This document shows positions 19,028 to 29,395 of a DNA stretch of 64,000 nt, piece after piece; position 1 is the stretch's first letter; every line of letters starts with the position of its first letter. A program made the translations under genes and the position numbers. The stretch is from Afifella sp. IM 167 (GTDB lineage Bacteria > Pseudomonadota > Alphaproteobacteria > Rhizobiales > Afifellaceae), in contig NZ_NSLC01000002.1 in NCBI RefSeq assembly GCF_020144925.1, positions 469,953-533,952 on the forward strand. Reading direction: 5' to 3'. The notes beneath the pieces were generated by a model. That model worked only from the letters and a program-made list of their open reading frames with translations, was not told where the DNA came from and made no database searches.

Positions 19028-19989
19028 AGTTTCTCATCTGGCTGTGGCTCCTCGCCGCGGCAGGCCTGTCGGCGTTGAGCTTTGCAGGCTATTTCTCCCC
19101 CGACCTCGACGCCATCAACCACTTCCGCCCGTTCATCTTCGCCGCCGCCGCGCTCCTGGCGCTTGCGGCGGGGTTCGCACGGCAGCGCCCGATCGTGCTC
19201 GCCGCGCTCGTCCTGGCGGGCGTGCAGGCCTACTACCTCGTCGACGAGGTCTCGCCGATCATCGCCCTGCCCACCGCCAGCGCGCAGGGGCCGACCCTCA
19301 GGATGATCAGCTTCAACATGCTCGACCGGCGCACCGACGCCGACAAGCTCATGCGGCTGGTCAAGCGCGAGCAGCCCGACCTTCTCGTCCTCGTCGAGGC
19401 CTGGCCCAACGCCAACCGGACCATCGAGGAAGTTCAGAAGCTCCTGCCCTACCGCTTCGACTGTTTCGGCAAGATCGGCTGCGACCTCGCCATCTTGAGC
19501 CGGTTGCCGCTCCACGATCCGGTTGTCTGGCAGGCCGGTCCGGACGATCCGGAGGTGATGCAATGGACCTCGCTCGCCCACACCGAAGTGGTCAAGGACG
19601 GCGTGCCGATCGACCTGTGGGTGACCCACCTGCCGTGGCCTTTCCCGGCCTATCACCAGGAGCTTGAATTCGCGAACCTTGAGAAGCTGCTGGCCGATGC
19701 CGGCCCGAACACCATCCTTGCGGGCGACTTCAACTCCACGCCCTGGTCCTTCGCCATGCGCCGCTTCGATGCCAGCGTGCCGCTGAAGCGCGTGACCCGC
19801 GCTCTGCCGACCTGGCCGTCCGAAAAGGCGACCTTCCGCGGCCACACCACCGTGCCGGCTTTCGGCCCGGTGATGCCGGTCGATCATGTGTTTCTCGGCG
19901 CGGATCTCAGGGCCGTCGACATCCGCCGCGGCCCCTATATCGGCTCAGACCACTATCCCGTCATCAGCGAGATCGCCCTGCCGCGCTAG
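19024..19989 (+). CDS. Membrane-anchored endonuclease/exonuclease/phosphatase family protein
   Basis: A 321-residue protein starting at TTG 19024, whose codon overlaps the bpt stop by four bases. Three hydrophobic segments in the first 80 residues anchor it. An EEP catalytic domain follows, probably facing the periplasm: ISFNMLDR near 97, VLVEAWP for the metal Glu, [11 protein letters not shown] for the Asp/Asn pair and [11 protein letters not shown] for the catalytic His. Substrates in this family range from nucleic acids to sphingomyelin and inositol phosphates, so no precise function is assigned. It converges on parC with an 11-base gap. Confidence 0.87.
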   Translation: MKFLIWLWLLAAAGLSALSFAGYFSPDLDAINHFRPFIFAAAALLALAAGFARQRPIVLAALVLAGVQAYYLVDEVSPIIALPTASAQGPTLRMISFNMLDRRTDADKLMRLVKREQPDLLVLVEAWPNANRTIEEVQKLLPYRFDCFGKIGCDLAILSRLPLHDPVVWQAGPDDPEVMQWTSLAHTEVVKDGVPIDLWVTHLPWPFPAYHQELEFANLEKLLADAGPNTILAGDFNSTPWSFAMRRFDASVPLKRVTRALPTWPSEKATFRGHTTVPAFGPVMPVDHVFLGADLRAVDIRRGPYIGSDHYPVISEIALPR

Positions 19990-20000
19990 GCCGGGCGAGG

Positions 20001-22262
<2,262 letters not shown>

Positions 22263-22326
22263 GCGGACCTATGTGACCGATCGCGGGCGCCGCGACAATC
22301 GCAGCGTCCCGTGCTAGGCGAATCGC

Positions 22327-22812
22327 ATGCCGCCAGAGCTCGACATCGAGGAGTTTTCCACCGCCGCCCCCATCGGCACCCGCCTTGCGGGGCTCGATCT
22401 CGGCACCAAGACCATCGGCGTCGCCATTTCCGACCCCGGCCAGACGATCGCCAGCCCCGTGACGACGATTCGGCGGGTGAAGTTCGGCAAGGACGCCGCC
22501 GCGCTCCTGGAGCTGTGCGCCAGGGAGAAGATCGGCGGGCTCGTCCTCGGCCTGCCCGTCAACATGGACGGGACCGAAGGGCCGCGCTGTCAGGCGACGC
22601 GCGCCTTTGCCCGCAATCTCCAGCCGCTCGCCGACATGCCGATCGCCCTGTGGGACGAGCGCATGTCCACCATGGCCGTCGAGCGGGCGATGATCGCGGC
22701 CGATCTTTCAAGGGCCAAGCGCGCCGAGCGGATCGACGCGGCGGCGGCCGCCTATATCCTGCAGGGCGCGCTCGACCGTCTGGCGATGCTCCGTCGCAAG
22801 GCGGCCGGCTGA
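22327..22812 (+). CDS. ruvX: Putative pre-16S rRNA nuclease / Holliday junction resolvase-like RuvX (YqgF)
   Basis: A 161-residue RNase H-fold protein of the YqgF family, implicated in 5' maturation of 16S rRNA. Conserved acidic-site segments are visible: LAGLDLGTKTIGVAIS with Asp24, GLVLGLPVNMDGTEGPR, LWDERMSTMAVERAM, and the C-terminal Asp in RIDAAAAAYILQGALD. It diverges from parC across 64 bases and is followed by a structured intergenic repeat. Confidence 0.94.
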   Translation: MPPELDIEEFSTAAPIGTRLAGLDLGTKTIGVAISDPGQTIASPVTTIRRVKFGKDAAALLELCAREKIGGLVLGLPVNMDGTEGPRCQATRAFARNLQPLADMPIALWDERMSTMAVERAMIAADLSRAKRAERIDAAAAAYILQGALDRLAMLRRKAAG

Positions 22813-22829
22813 GCGGAGAAAACCTCCTC

Positions 22830-22972
22830 ACTGTCGTCCCAGGCGGATTTTACTGACCATCCACTCCCGAGCGGGCGAGCGCCTTTCGACCGAAAGGCAG
22901 CCCGCCAAGGCCAAGCTGGGCCGGTAGCGGAACGGAATGGATGCCAAGGTCGAGCCTTGGCATGACGACAGT
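22830..22972. repeat. Structured intergenic repeat element with terminal inverted repeats
   Basis: The 143-bp element opens with ACTGTCGTC (22830-22838) and closes with its exact complement GACGACAGT (22964-22972). Inside are two further hairpins. One is GCGGGC (22871-22876)/GCCCGC (22900-22905) enclosing GCCTTTCG (22881-22888)/CGAAAGGC (22891-22898). The other is ATGCCAAGG (22941-22949)/CCTTGGCAT (22955-22963) with a TCGAG loop. The last part resembles the common alphaproteobacterial intergenic palindromes that read ATGGATnCC...GGnATGACG. It looks like a MITE/RIME-like mosaic, but its copy number cannot be judged from one window. Confidence 0.65.
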
Positions 22973-23019
22973 CTCCGATGTCGAGCCGGCGACCGGGGCG
23001 TTGCCTTCCGGCTCGGCCC

Positions 23020-24675
23020 TCACGGCTCGGGAAAAGCGTAGTCGAGCAGCGCCTTCATGTTGAAGCGCCGGTCGAGCATGCCGTAGGTCGCCCGCCAGGG
23101 CCGGCCGAGACGCGATTCGATGAAGGCGTCGGCAAAGACCGGCGGGAAGTCGCGTCGGAGCGCCGCCGCCGCCGCCGTCAGGGCGAGCTGTTCCGTCAGC
23201 ATCCGGGCGCTGCCCTCGTCCTCGCGCGACACGTCCGCGGCCGCCGCGAGCACTTCCACGGCGGCGCGGCCGTTCGGGCCGAGATCCTCTCGCAGGCTTT
23301 CAAGCACCGTAGGCAGACAATCGGAATCGCGCTCCAGGACGCGCAGGACATCCAGCGCCATGACGTTGCCGGAGCCTTCCCAGATGGCGTTGACCGGCGC
23401 CTCGCGCACCAGGCGCGGCATGACGCTCTCCTCGACGTAGCCGTTGCCGCCGAGGCATTCCATCGTCTCGGCGAGGAAGGGCTGCGCGCTCTTGCAGATC
23501 CAGTATTTCGCCACCGGGGTGATCAGCCTCGCATAGGCGGCCTCCTCGGGCCGGGCGGACTGCATGTCGAAGGCCTCGGCCAGGCGGAAAGTCAGCGCCA
23601 CCGAAGCCGCAAGGTCGAGCGTGAGGTCGCAAAGGACGCGCTGCATCAGCGGCTTGTCGATCAGCTCCGAGCCCATCACGTGCCGGTGCCGGCAATGATG
23701 CACCGCCTCGGCAAGACCCGCGCGCATCAGCCCGGTGGAGGCCGTGGCGCAGTCGAGGCGGGTATAGGTGACCATCTCGATGATGGTTCTGACACCCTTG
23801 CCCTCCTCGCCGACGAGCCAGGCATGAGCCCCCTCGAACTCGGCTTCGGATGAGGCGTTGGAGCGATTGCCGAGCTTGTCCTTGAGGCGTTCGAGCCGGA
23901 TGGCGTTCTCCGATCCGTCCGGCAGGATGCGCGGCATCAGGAAGCAGGAGAGCCCCTTTTCCGTCTGCGCGAGGACGAGGAAGGCGTCCGACATCGGCGC
24001 CGACATGAACCATTTATGGCCGGTCAGCCGATAAAACCCCTGATTGGTCGCCTCGGCCTGCGTGCGGTTCTGGCGCACATCCGTGCCGCCCTGCTTTTCC
24101 GTCATCCCCATGCCGATGGTGATGCCCTGCTTGTCGGAGGGCTTGCGGAAGGAGCGGTCGTAGGTGCGCGACAGAAGCCGCGGCCCCCATTCGGTCAGGA
24201 GATCCGGCGAATGGCGAAGCGAGGCGAGCGCCGCGTTCGTCATCGTCATCGGACAGATATGTCCGCATTCCGTCTGGGCCGTCATGTAGAGGCGGGCGGC
24301 GCGGGCCCGGTGACGCACCGGCTCCTCCTCGCCGCCGCGCTCCCAGACCGAGCAATGCAGGCCCGAGGCGACCGAGCGGCGCATCACCGCGTGATAGGCG
24401 GGATGGAAGGCGACCTGATTGATTCGCCGCCCCTGCGGATCGAAGCGCTCCAGCACGGGCGCCTCCTTGTTGGCGAGCCGGGCGAATTCGCGCGCCTCCT
24501 CCGAGCCCCAGAACCGCCCGACGCGCGAAAGATCCTCCCGAACGCCATCCGGAAAGCCGGAACATTCCAGATCGAGCAGCGGGTCCAACTGGAACAGGTC
24601 GATGTTCACGCGCGGCGGCGTCTGGTTGAACACCGCATGCGTGCCTTCCCGTGCAGGCTTCAGGTCGTCGGCCAT
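23020..24675 (-). CDS. aidB: AidB-like acyl-CoA dehydrogenase family protein
   Basis: A 551-residue flavoprotein of the AidB subfamily, longer than ordinary acyl-CoA dehydrogenases. E. coli AidB is induced by alkylation damage and binds DNA. Visible signatures are HVFNQTPP-like THAVFNQTPPRVNIDLF near the N-terminus, HICPMTMTNAALASL, GMGMTEKQGGTDVRQNRTQA for flavin binding, and LGGNGYVEESVMPRLVREAPVNAIWEGSGNVMALDVLR in two conserved blocks. The start is taken as ATG 24675; a TTG three codons upstream is also open. It is monocistronic and its physiological substrate is unknown. Confidence 0.88.
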   Translation of the reverse strand: MADDLKPAREGTHAVFNQTPPRVNIDLFQLDPLLDLECSGFPDGVREDLSRVGRFWGSEEAREFARLANKEAPVLERFDPQGRRINQVAFHPAYHAVMRRSVASGLHCSVWERGGEEEPVRHRARAARLYMTAQTECGHICPMTMTNAALASLRHSPDLLTEWGPRLLSRTYDRSFRKPSDKQGITIGMGMTEKQGGTDVRQNRTQAEATNQGFYRLTGHKWFMSAPMSDAFLVLAQTEKGLSCFLMPRILPDGSENAIRLERLKDKLGNRSNASSEAEFEGAHAWLVGEEGKGVRTIIEMVTYTRLDCATASTGLMRAGLAEAVHHCRHRHVMGSELIDKPLMQRVLCDLTLDLAASVALTFRLAEAFDMQSARPEEAAYARLITPVAKYWICKSAQPFLAETMECLGGNGYVEESVMPRLVREAPVNAIWEGSGNVMALDVLRVLERDSDCLPTVLESLREDLGPNGRAAVEVLAAAADVSREDEGSARMLTEQLALTAAAAALRRDFPPVFADAFIESRLGRPWRATYGMLDRRFNMKALLDYAFPEP

Positions 24676-24845
24676 CTCATCCAAGCTTTCATTTCAATGC
24701 CGGCAGCTTACGGTCGAATTTACCCACCATGCACCAAGCCCGGCGGCTCCGTCTCGCCGGTGCGTCGCAATCCCGGGGAAAATTCGTGTCCAATGCGTGA
24801 GCCGAGTTGCCGCCCCTGGCGTTTGCTCCTATAGCCCACCCTTTA

Positions 24846-25787
24846 ATGACCGGTGTTCCCCCCTTTCCGCATCAGCACCTTCTCGGTATCGAAGGCCTGT
24901 CGCCTTTGGAGATCGGAGCCCTCCTCGATCTGGCCGAGGAAGAGATCGCCGTATCCAGGCAGATCGAGAAGAAGAAGCAGACGCTTCGCGGCCGCACCCA
25001 GATCAATCTTTTCTTCGAAGCCTCCACCCGCACGCAGTCGAGCTTCGAGCTCGCCGGCAAGCGCCTCGGTGCCGATGTCATGAACATGGCCGTCGCCGTC
25101 TCCTCGGTGAAGAAGGGCGAGACGCTGATCGACACGGCGATGACGCTGAACGCCATGCGGCCGGACATCCTCGTCGTGCGCCACCATTCGGCCGGCGCCG
25201 TGGAGCTACTTGCCCAGAAGGTCGAGTGTTCGGTCATCAACGCCGGCGACGGGGCGCATGAACACCCCACCCAGGCGCTCCTCGACGCGCTGACCATCCG
25301 CCGCCACAAGGGCAGCCTTCAGGGGCTGAAGGTGGCGATCTGCGGCGATATCCGACATTCGCGCGTCGCCCGCTCCAACATCATCCTGCTGCAGGCGATG
25401 GGCGCGCAGATCCGCCTGATCGCGCCCTCCACGCTCCTGCCGACGGCGATCGAGCGCTTCGGCGTGGAGATCTACAACGACATGCGCAAGGGCCTCGCCG
25501 ATGTCGATGTCGTCATGATGCTGCGCCTCCAGCGCGAGCGCATGACCGCCGCCTACGTGCCTTCGATCCGGGAATATTTCCGCTATTACGGCCTCGACGA
25601 GGAGAAGCTGGCGCTCGCCGCGCCGGGCGCGCTCGTCATGCATCCCGGCCCGATGAACCGGGGCGTGGAGATCGACCCGCTCGTCGCCGACGGGCCGCAA
25701 AGCGTCATCCGCGAGCAGGTGGAAATGGGCGTCGCCGTACGCATGGCCGTGCTGGAGGCCCTCGCCCAGCACCTGCCCAACCGATAG
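24846..25787 (+). CDS. pyrB: Aspartate carbamoyltransferase catalytic subunit
   Basis: Forms N-carbamoyl-aspartate in de novo pyrimidine synthesis. The 313-residue protein has the carbamoyl-phosphate signature [13 protein letters not shown] (57-69), [12 protein letters not shown], and the C-terminal [13 protein letters not shown] loop. The start is set at ATG 24846, because the open frame upstream to 24807 only offers a TTG. It is followed after eight bases by a dihydroorotase homologue that lacks catalytic residues. That layout is typical of class A ATCases, in which PyrB assembles with an inactive dihydroorotase. Confidence 0.96.
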   Translation: MTGVPPFPHQHLLGIEGLSPLEIGALLDLAEEEIAVSRQIEKKKQTLRGRTQINLFFEASTRTQSSFELAGKRLGADVMNMAVAVSSVKKGETLIDTAMTLNAMRPDILVVRHHSAGAVELLAQKVECSVINAGDGAHEHPTQALLDALTIRRHKGSLQGLKVAICGDIRHSRVARSNIILLQAMGAQIRLIAPSTLLPTAIERFGVEIYNDMRKGLADVDVVMMLRLQRERMTAAYVPSIREYFRYYGLDEEKLALAAPGALVMHPGPMNRGVEIDPLVADGPQSVIREQVEMGVAVRMAVLEALAQHLPNR

Positions 25788-25795
25788 GGCGTTCG

Positions 25796-27109
25796 ATGCC
25801 TCGTCCCCTTCTTCTCGACAATGCCCGCATCGTCGACCCGTCCCGCGGCATCGACAGCCACGGCGCCGTGGTCATCTCCGACGGACGCATCGTCGCCGCC
25901 GGCCCGGAGGCCGCCAATCAGGGTTCTCCCGAGGGCTGGGAGGTCTTCGACTGCGGCGGCAAGGCGATCCTTCCCGGTCTTGTCGACATGCGCGTCTTCG
26001 TCGGCGAGCCGGGCGCGGAGCACCTGGAGACGCTGGAGACGGCGAGCCGGGCCGCCGCCGCCGGCGGCGTCACCACCATGGTGACCATGCCCGACACCGA
26101 CCCCATCATCGACGATCCCGCCCTCGTCGATTTCATCCTGCGCCGGGCGCACCATTCCGCGCTCGTCAACATCCATCCGATGGCGGCGATCTCCAAGGGG
26201 CTCCATGGCGACGAGCTGTCGGAGTTCGGCCTGTTGAAGGATGCCGGCGCCGTCGCCTTCTCCGAGGGGCGCAAGTCGCTGCGTAGCGCGCAGGTGATGC
26301 GCAACGCCCTCACCTATGCCCGCGACTTCGATGCGCTCATCGTCCATCACACCGAGGATGCCGACCTTGCCAGCGCCGGGGTGATGAATGCCGGCGAGAT
26401 CGCCACCCGCCTCGGCCTGCCCGGCATTCCGCAGGAGGCCGAGACGATCGTCCTTGAACGCGATCTGCAGCTCGCGCGGCTGACGCGGGGCAACTATCAC
26501 GCCGCGCAGCTCTCCTGCGAAGCCTCGCTGAACGCCATGCGCCGCGCCAAACAGAGCGGTCTCGGCGTCACGGCAGGCGCCGCGATCGCGCATCTTTCCC
26601 TCAACGAGGGCGACATCGGCTCCTACCGGACCTTCTTCAAGATGTCGCCGCCGCTACGAAGCGAGGAGCAGCGCCAGGCGATGGTGGCCGGTCTTGCCGA
26701 CGGCACGCTCGACATCGTCGTCTCGGCCCACGATCCGCAGGACGTGGAAGGCAAGCGCCGTCCCTTCGCCGAAGCGGCGGACGGAGCGGTGGGCCTTGAA
26801 ACCCTTCTCGCCGTCGCCCTGCGTCTCGTCCATTCCGGCGAGGTCGGCCTGATGCGTCTCGTGGACGCGATGTCGACCCGGCCGGCGGCGCTCCTCGGCC
26901 TGCCCGGCGGCACGCTGAAGCCCGGCGCCCTCGCCGACCTCGCCATCGTCGACCTCGACGAGCCCTGGGTGGTGACGGAGGGCGCGCTGCATTCGCGCTC
27001 CAAGAACACCTGCTTCGAGGGGGCGCGGCTTTCGGGGCGGGTCAAGCGCACGCTGGTTGCCGGAAAGACCGTCTATCCTTATGCACATGCGGAGGGGCGG
27101 GCGACGTAG
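25796..27109 (+). CDS. pyrC: Dihydroorotase-like protein, predicted inactive (PyrC'/PyrX type)
   Basis: A 437-residue amidohydrolase-fold protein aligned to type I dihydroorotases along its length (ILPGLVDMRVFVGEPG, MPDTDP, GIPQEAETI, FKMSPPLRSEEQR, FAEAADGAVGLETLL, RPAALLGLPGGTLKPGALADL). The metal site is gone: the HxH of active enzymes is Arg66-Val-Phe68, the third-strand His is Gln238, and the catalytic Asp of TDHAPH is Ala311 in SAHDPQ. His185 and His312 remain. As in Pseudomonas, it probably acts as a structural partner of PyrB, with an active dihydroorotase encoded elsewhere. Databases usually label it dihydroorotase. Confidence 0.88.
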   Translation: MPRPLLLDNARIVDPSRGIDSHGAVVISDGRIVAAGPEAANQGSPEGWEVFDCGGKAILPGLVDMRVFVGEPGAEHLETLETASRAAAAGGVTTMVTMPDTDPIIDDPALVDFILRRAHHSALVNIHPMAAISKGLHGDELSEFGLLKDAGAVAFSEGRKSLRSAQVMRNALTYARDFDALIVHHTEDADLASAGVMNAGEIATRLGLPGIPQEAETIVLERDLQLARLTRGNYHAAQLSCEASLNAMRRAKQSGLGVTAGAAIAHLSLNEGDIGSYRTFFKMSPPLRSEEQRQAMVAGLADGTLDIVVSAHDPQDVEGKRRPFAEAADGAVGLETLLAVALRLVHSGEVGLMRLVDAMSTRPAALLGLPGGTLKPGALADLAIVDLDEPWVVTEGALHSRSKNTCFEGARLSGRVKRTLVAGKTVYPYAHAEGRAT

Positions 27110-27144
27110 GCGAATCGCGCCGCCGCCAGCGGGGGTGACGAGCC

Positions 27145-27759
27145 GTGACGGCCGATCCGATCGACATGGTCCTGTCCTGGACGGCGCTCGCCGGCCTCCT
27201 CTTCGGCTACCTGCTCGGCACCTTTCCGACCGGCCTGATCCTTTCGCGCCTCGCCGGCTTCGGCGACATCCGTTCGATCGGCTCCGGCAATATCGGGGCG
27301 ACGAACGTGCTGCGGACCGGCAGCAAGAAGCTCGCCGCGCTCACCCTTCTCGGCGACGCGCTGAAGGCGACGATCGCCATCGTCCTGGCGCGGCGCTTCG
27401 GCTCCGACGCGGCGGCCCTTGCGGCCGCCTTCGGCGCCTTTCTCGGCCATTGCTTCCCGGTCTGGCTCGGCTTCAAGGGCGGCAAGGGCGTCGCCACCTA
27501 TTTCGGCGTGCTTCTCGGGCTTTCCTGGCCGACGATGCTGGTCGCCGCGGCGATCTGGATCGGCACGGCCTTCGCCACCCGCTACTCCTCGCTGGCCGCC
27601 CTTTTGATGAGCGCGCTGGTGCCGGTCATCTTCTTCGTCACCGGGCATCTGGCGCTCGCCGAGCTTTTCCTGATTCTGACCGCGCTTTTGTGGCTGCGCC
27701 ACCGCGCCAATCTCGCCCGGCTCCTGAAAGGCGCCGAATCGAAGATCGGGCAGAAATGA
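27145..27759 (+). CDS. plsY: Glycerol-3-phosphate acyltransferase PlsY
   Basis: Inner-membrane enzyme that acylates glycerol-3-phosphate with acyl-phosphate, the first phospholipid step. The 204-residue protein shows the three PlsY loops: [29 protein letters not shown] and [18 protein letters not shown], with about five transmembrane helices. It starts at GTG 27145, 35 bases after the dihydroorotase-like gene and 47 before dprA. The pyrBC-plsY-dprA-topA order recurs in Rhizobiales. Confidence 0.95.
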   Translation: MTADPIDMVLSWTALAGLLFGYLLGTFPTGLILSRLAGFGDIRSIGSGNIGATNVLRTGSKKLAALTLLGDALKATIAIVLARRFGSDAAALAAAFGAFLGHCFPVWLGFKGGKGVATYFGVLLGLSWPTMLVAAAIWIGTAFATRYSSLAALLMSALVPVIFFVTGHLALAELFLILTALLWLRHRANLARLLKGAESKIGQK

Positions 27760-27806
27760 CAGAGCCGCCGCGATGAGCGACCGGCACCGGCTGGGCGCCG
27801 GGTAGA

Positions 27807-28949
27807 ATGACCGGGCCGGGGGGCGAGGGTCATGGGGGCGGCATCCGGCTGACGCCGGAGCAGAAGCGCGCCTGGCTGCGCCTCATCCGCAGCGAGAATG
27901 TCGGCCCGCAGACGTTTCGCTCGCTGATCAATCATTTCGGCTCCGCCGCGGCCGCGCTCGCCGCACTGCCGAGCCTTTCCGAGCGCGGCGGCGCACGGCG
28001 CACCATCCGCATCGCCAGCGAGGCGGAGGTCGACCGCGAACTGGAGGCGGCCGCACGCGCCGGCGCGCAATTCGTCGGCCTCGGCGAGCCGGACTATCCG
28101 CCCTGGCTGCGCGAGGCGGACCAGCCCCCTCCCCTGATCGCCGTGCGCGGCGATCCCGGTATTCTGAAACGCCCGGCGGTCGCGATCGTCGGATCGCGCA
28201 ACGCATCCATCGCCGGCAAGCGCATGGCCTCGCGCCTTGCGAACGGGCTCGGAGAGGCGGGCTTTGCCATCGTGTCGGGCCTTGCGCGCGGCATCGACGC
28301 GGCGGCACACGAGGCGGCTCTTTCCACCGGAACCGTCGCCGTCTTCGCCGGCGGCGTCGACATCGTCTATCCGCCCGAGCACCTGCCGCTGCTGGAGCGC
28401 ATTTTCGCCGCGCGCGGCGCCGCGATCAGCGAAATGGCGATGGGCTGGACGCCGCGGGCGCGCGATTTTCCCCGCCGCAACCGCATCATCGCCGGCATCA
28501 GCGTCGCCACGATCGTGGTGGAGGCGGCCGAGCGCTCCGGTTCGCTGATCACCGCGCGCCTGGCGCTGGAGCAGAACCGCGAGGTGATGGCGGTGCCGGG
28601 CTCCCCCCTCGATCCGCGCGCCGCCGGCGCCAATCGCCTCATCAAGCAGGGGGCACGGCTGGTGACGGAGGTCTCCGACATTCTGGAGGCGCTCTCGCCG
28701 ATGCTGGAGGCGCCGCAGGAGGAGGGTTTCGAGCTTCCGGGCGAGAAGCCCCCGCCCCTGCCCGTCGAACCGGAAGGCGGCGAGCGGGCAAGGGTCGTGG
28801 AGGCGCTCGGCCCCGTTCCGGTCACGGTCGACGACGTCATCCAGGAGACCGGCCTGCCGGCCCGCCTCGTCAGCGTGATCCTGCTTGAACTGGAACTGGC
28901 GGGACGGCTGGAGCGTCATCCGGGCGGACGGATCTCCCTGCTTTTCTAG
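27807..28949 (+). CDS. dprA: DNA-processing protein DprA
   Basis: Loads RecA on incoming single-stranded DNA during natural transformation. The 380-residue protein has a SAM-like N-terminal region ([19 protein letters not shown]) and the Rossmann-like DprA core: [66 protein letters not shown] and [19 protein letters not shown]-terminal winged-helix domain covers about residues 320-380. No other competence gene is in the window, so whether the organism is transformable is unknown. Confidence 0.95.
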   Translation: MTGPGGEGHGGGIRLTPEQKRAWLRLIRSENVGPQTFRSLINHFGSAAAALAALPSLSERGGARRTIRIASEAEVDRELEAAARAGAQFVGLGEPDYPPWLREADQPPPLIAVRGDPGILKRPAVAIVGSRNASIAGKRMASRLANGLGEAGFAIVSGLARGIDAAAHEAALSTGTVAVFAGGVDIVYPPEHLPLLERIFAARGAAISEMAMGWTPRARDFPRRNRIIAGISVATIVVEAAERSGSLITARLALEQNREVMAVPGSPLDPRAAGANRLIKQGARLVTEVSDILEALSPMLEAPQEEGFELPGEKPPPLPVEPEGGERARVVEALGPVPVTVDDVIQETGLPARLVSVILLELELAGRLERHPGGRISLLF

Positions 28950-28988
28950 GAGGATCCAGGTTTTCTGCCGGGACCCAGCGCCGAAATC

Positions 28989-29180
28989 CTAGCGATCGAA
29001 GCCTGTCGCCTCGTCCCTCTCCCCGGTCTGCGACGCGGCATTCTCGCCTGTCGCCTCGCTCCAGGCTTCCAGAACGACCATCTCGATCAGATAGCTGAGA
29101 AACGGCAGCTCCGCTTCGTCAGCCAGCCGCCGCAACTGACTTGCCTCCACGGCAATTCGCTCTGCAACCTCCTGGCGCAA
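28989..29180 (-). CDS. Small hypothetical protein
   Basis: A 63-residue protein if translated from TTG 29180, which has GGGGGAG a few bases upstream; ATG 29204 and GTG 29216 are in-frame alternatives without a ribosome site. It is predicted to be helical: VAERIAVEASQLRRLADEAEL then PFLSYLIEMVVLEAW, ending in a charged tail. Short proteins of this pattern occur in rhizobia, but I cannot attach a function. It is convergent with dprA and divergent from topA. Confidence 0.5.
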   Translation of the reverse strand: MRQEVAERIAVEASQLRRLADEAELPFLSYLIEMVVLEAWSEATGENAASQTGERDEATGFDR

Positions 29181-29395
29181 TGCGCTCCCCCGGCAATCGC
29201 CCATGCATATGCACACGTAACACGCGTATCAGTATATACACTCGTCCTTTAGTTGAATCCGGCAGGCGCCGATAGCCGGCCGGCGAGCCGCTCGCATGCC
29301 GTCGCTTTGGATCGCCGGCCTTGACCCGGCCGCTCCGGCAATCCAAGTGAGGCAACCGCACGGCGCCCCTTCCCCGCCCAATGGAGTAGCATTCA

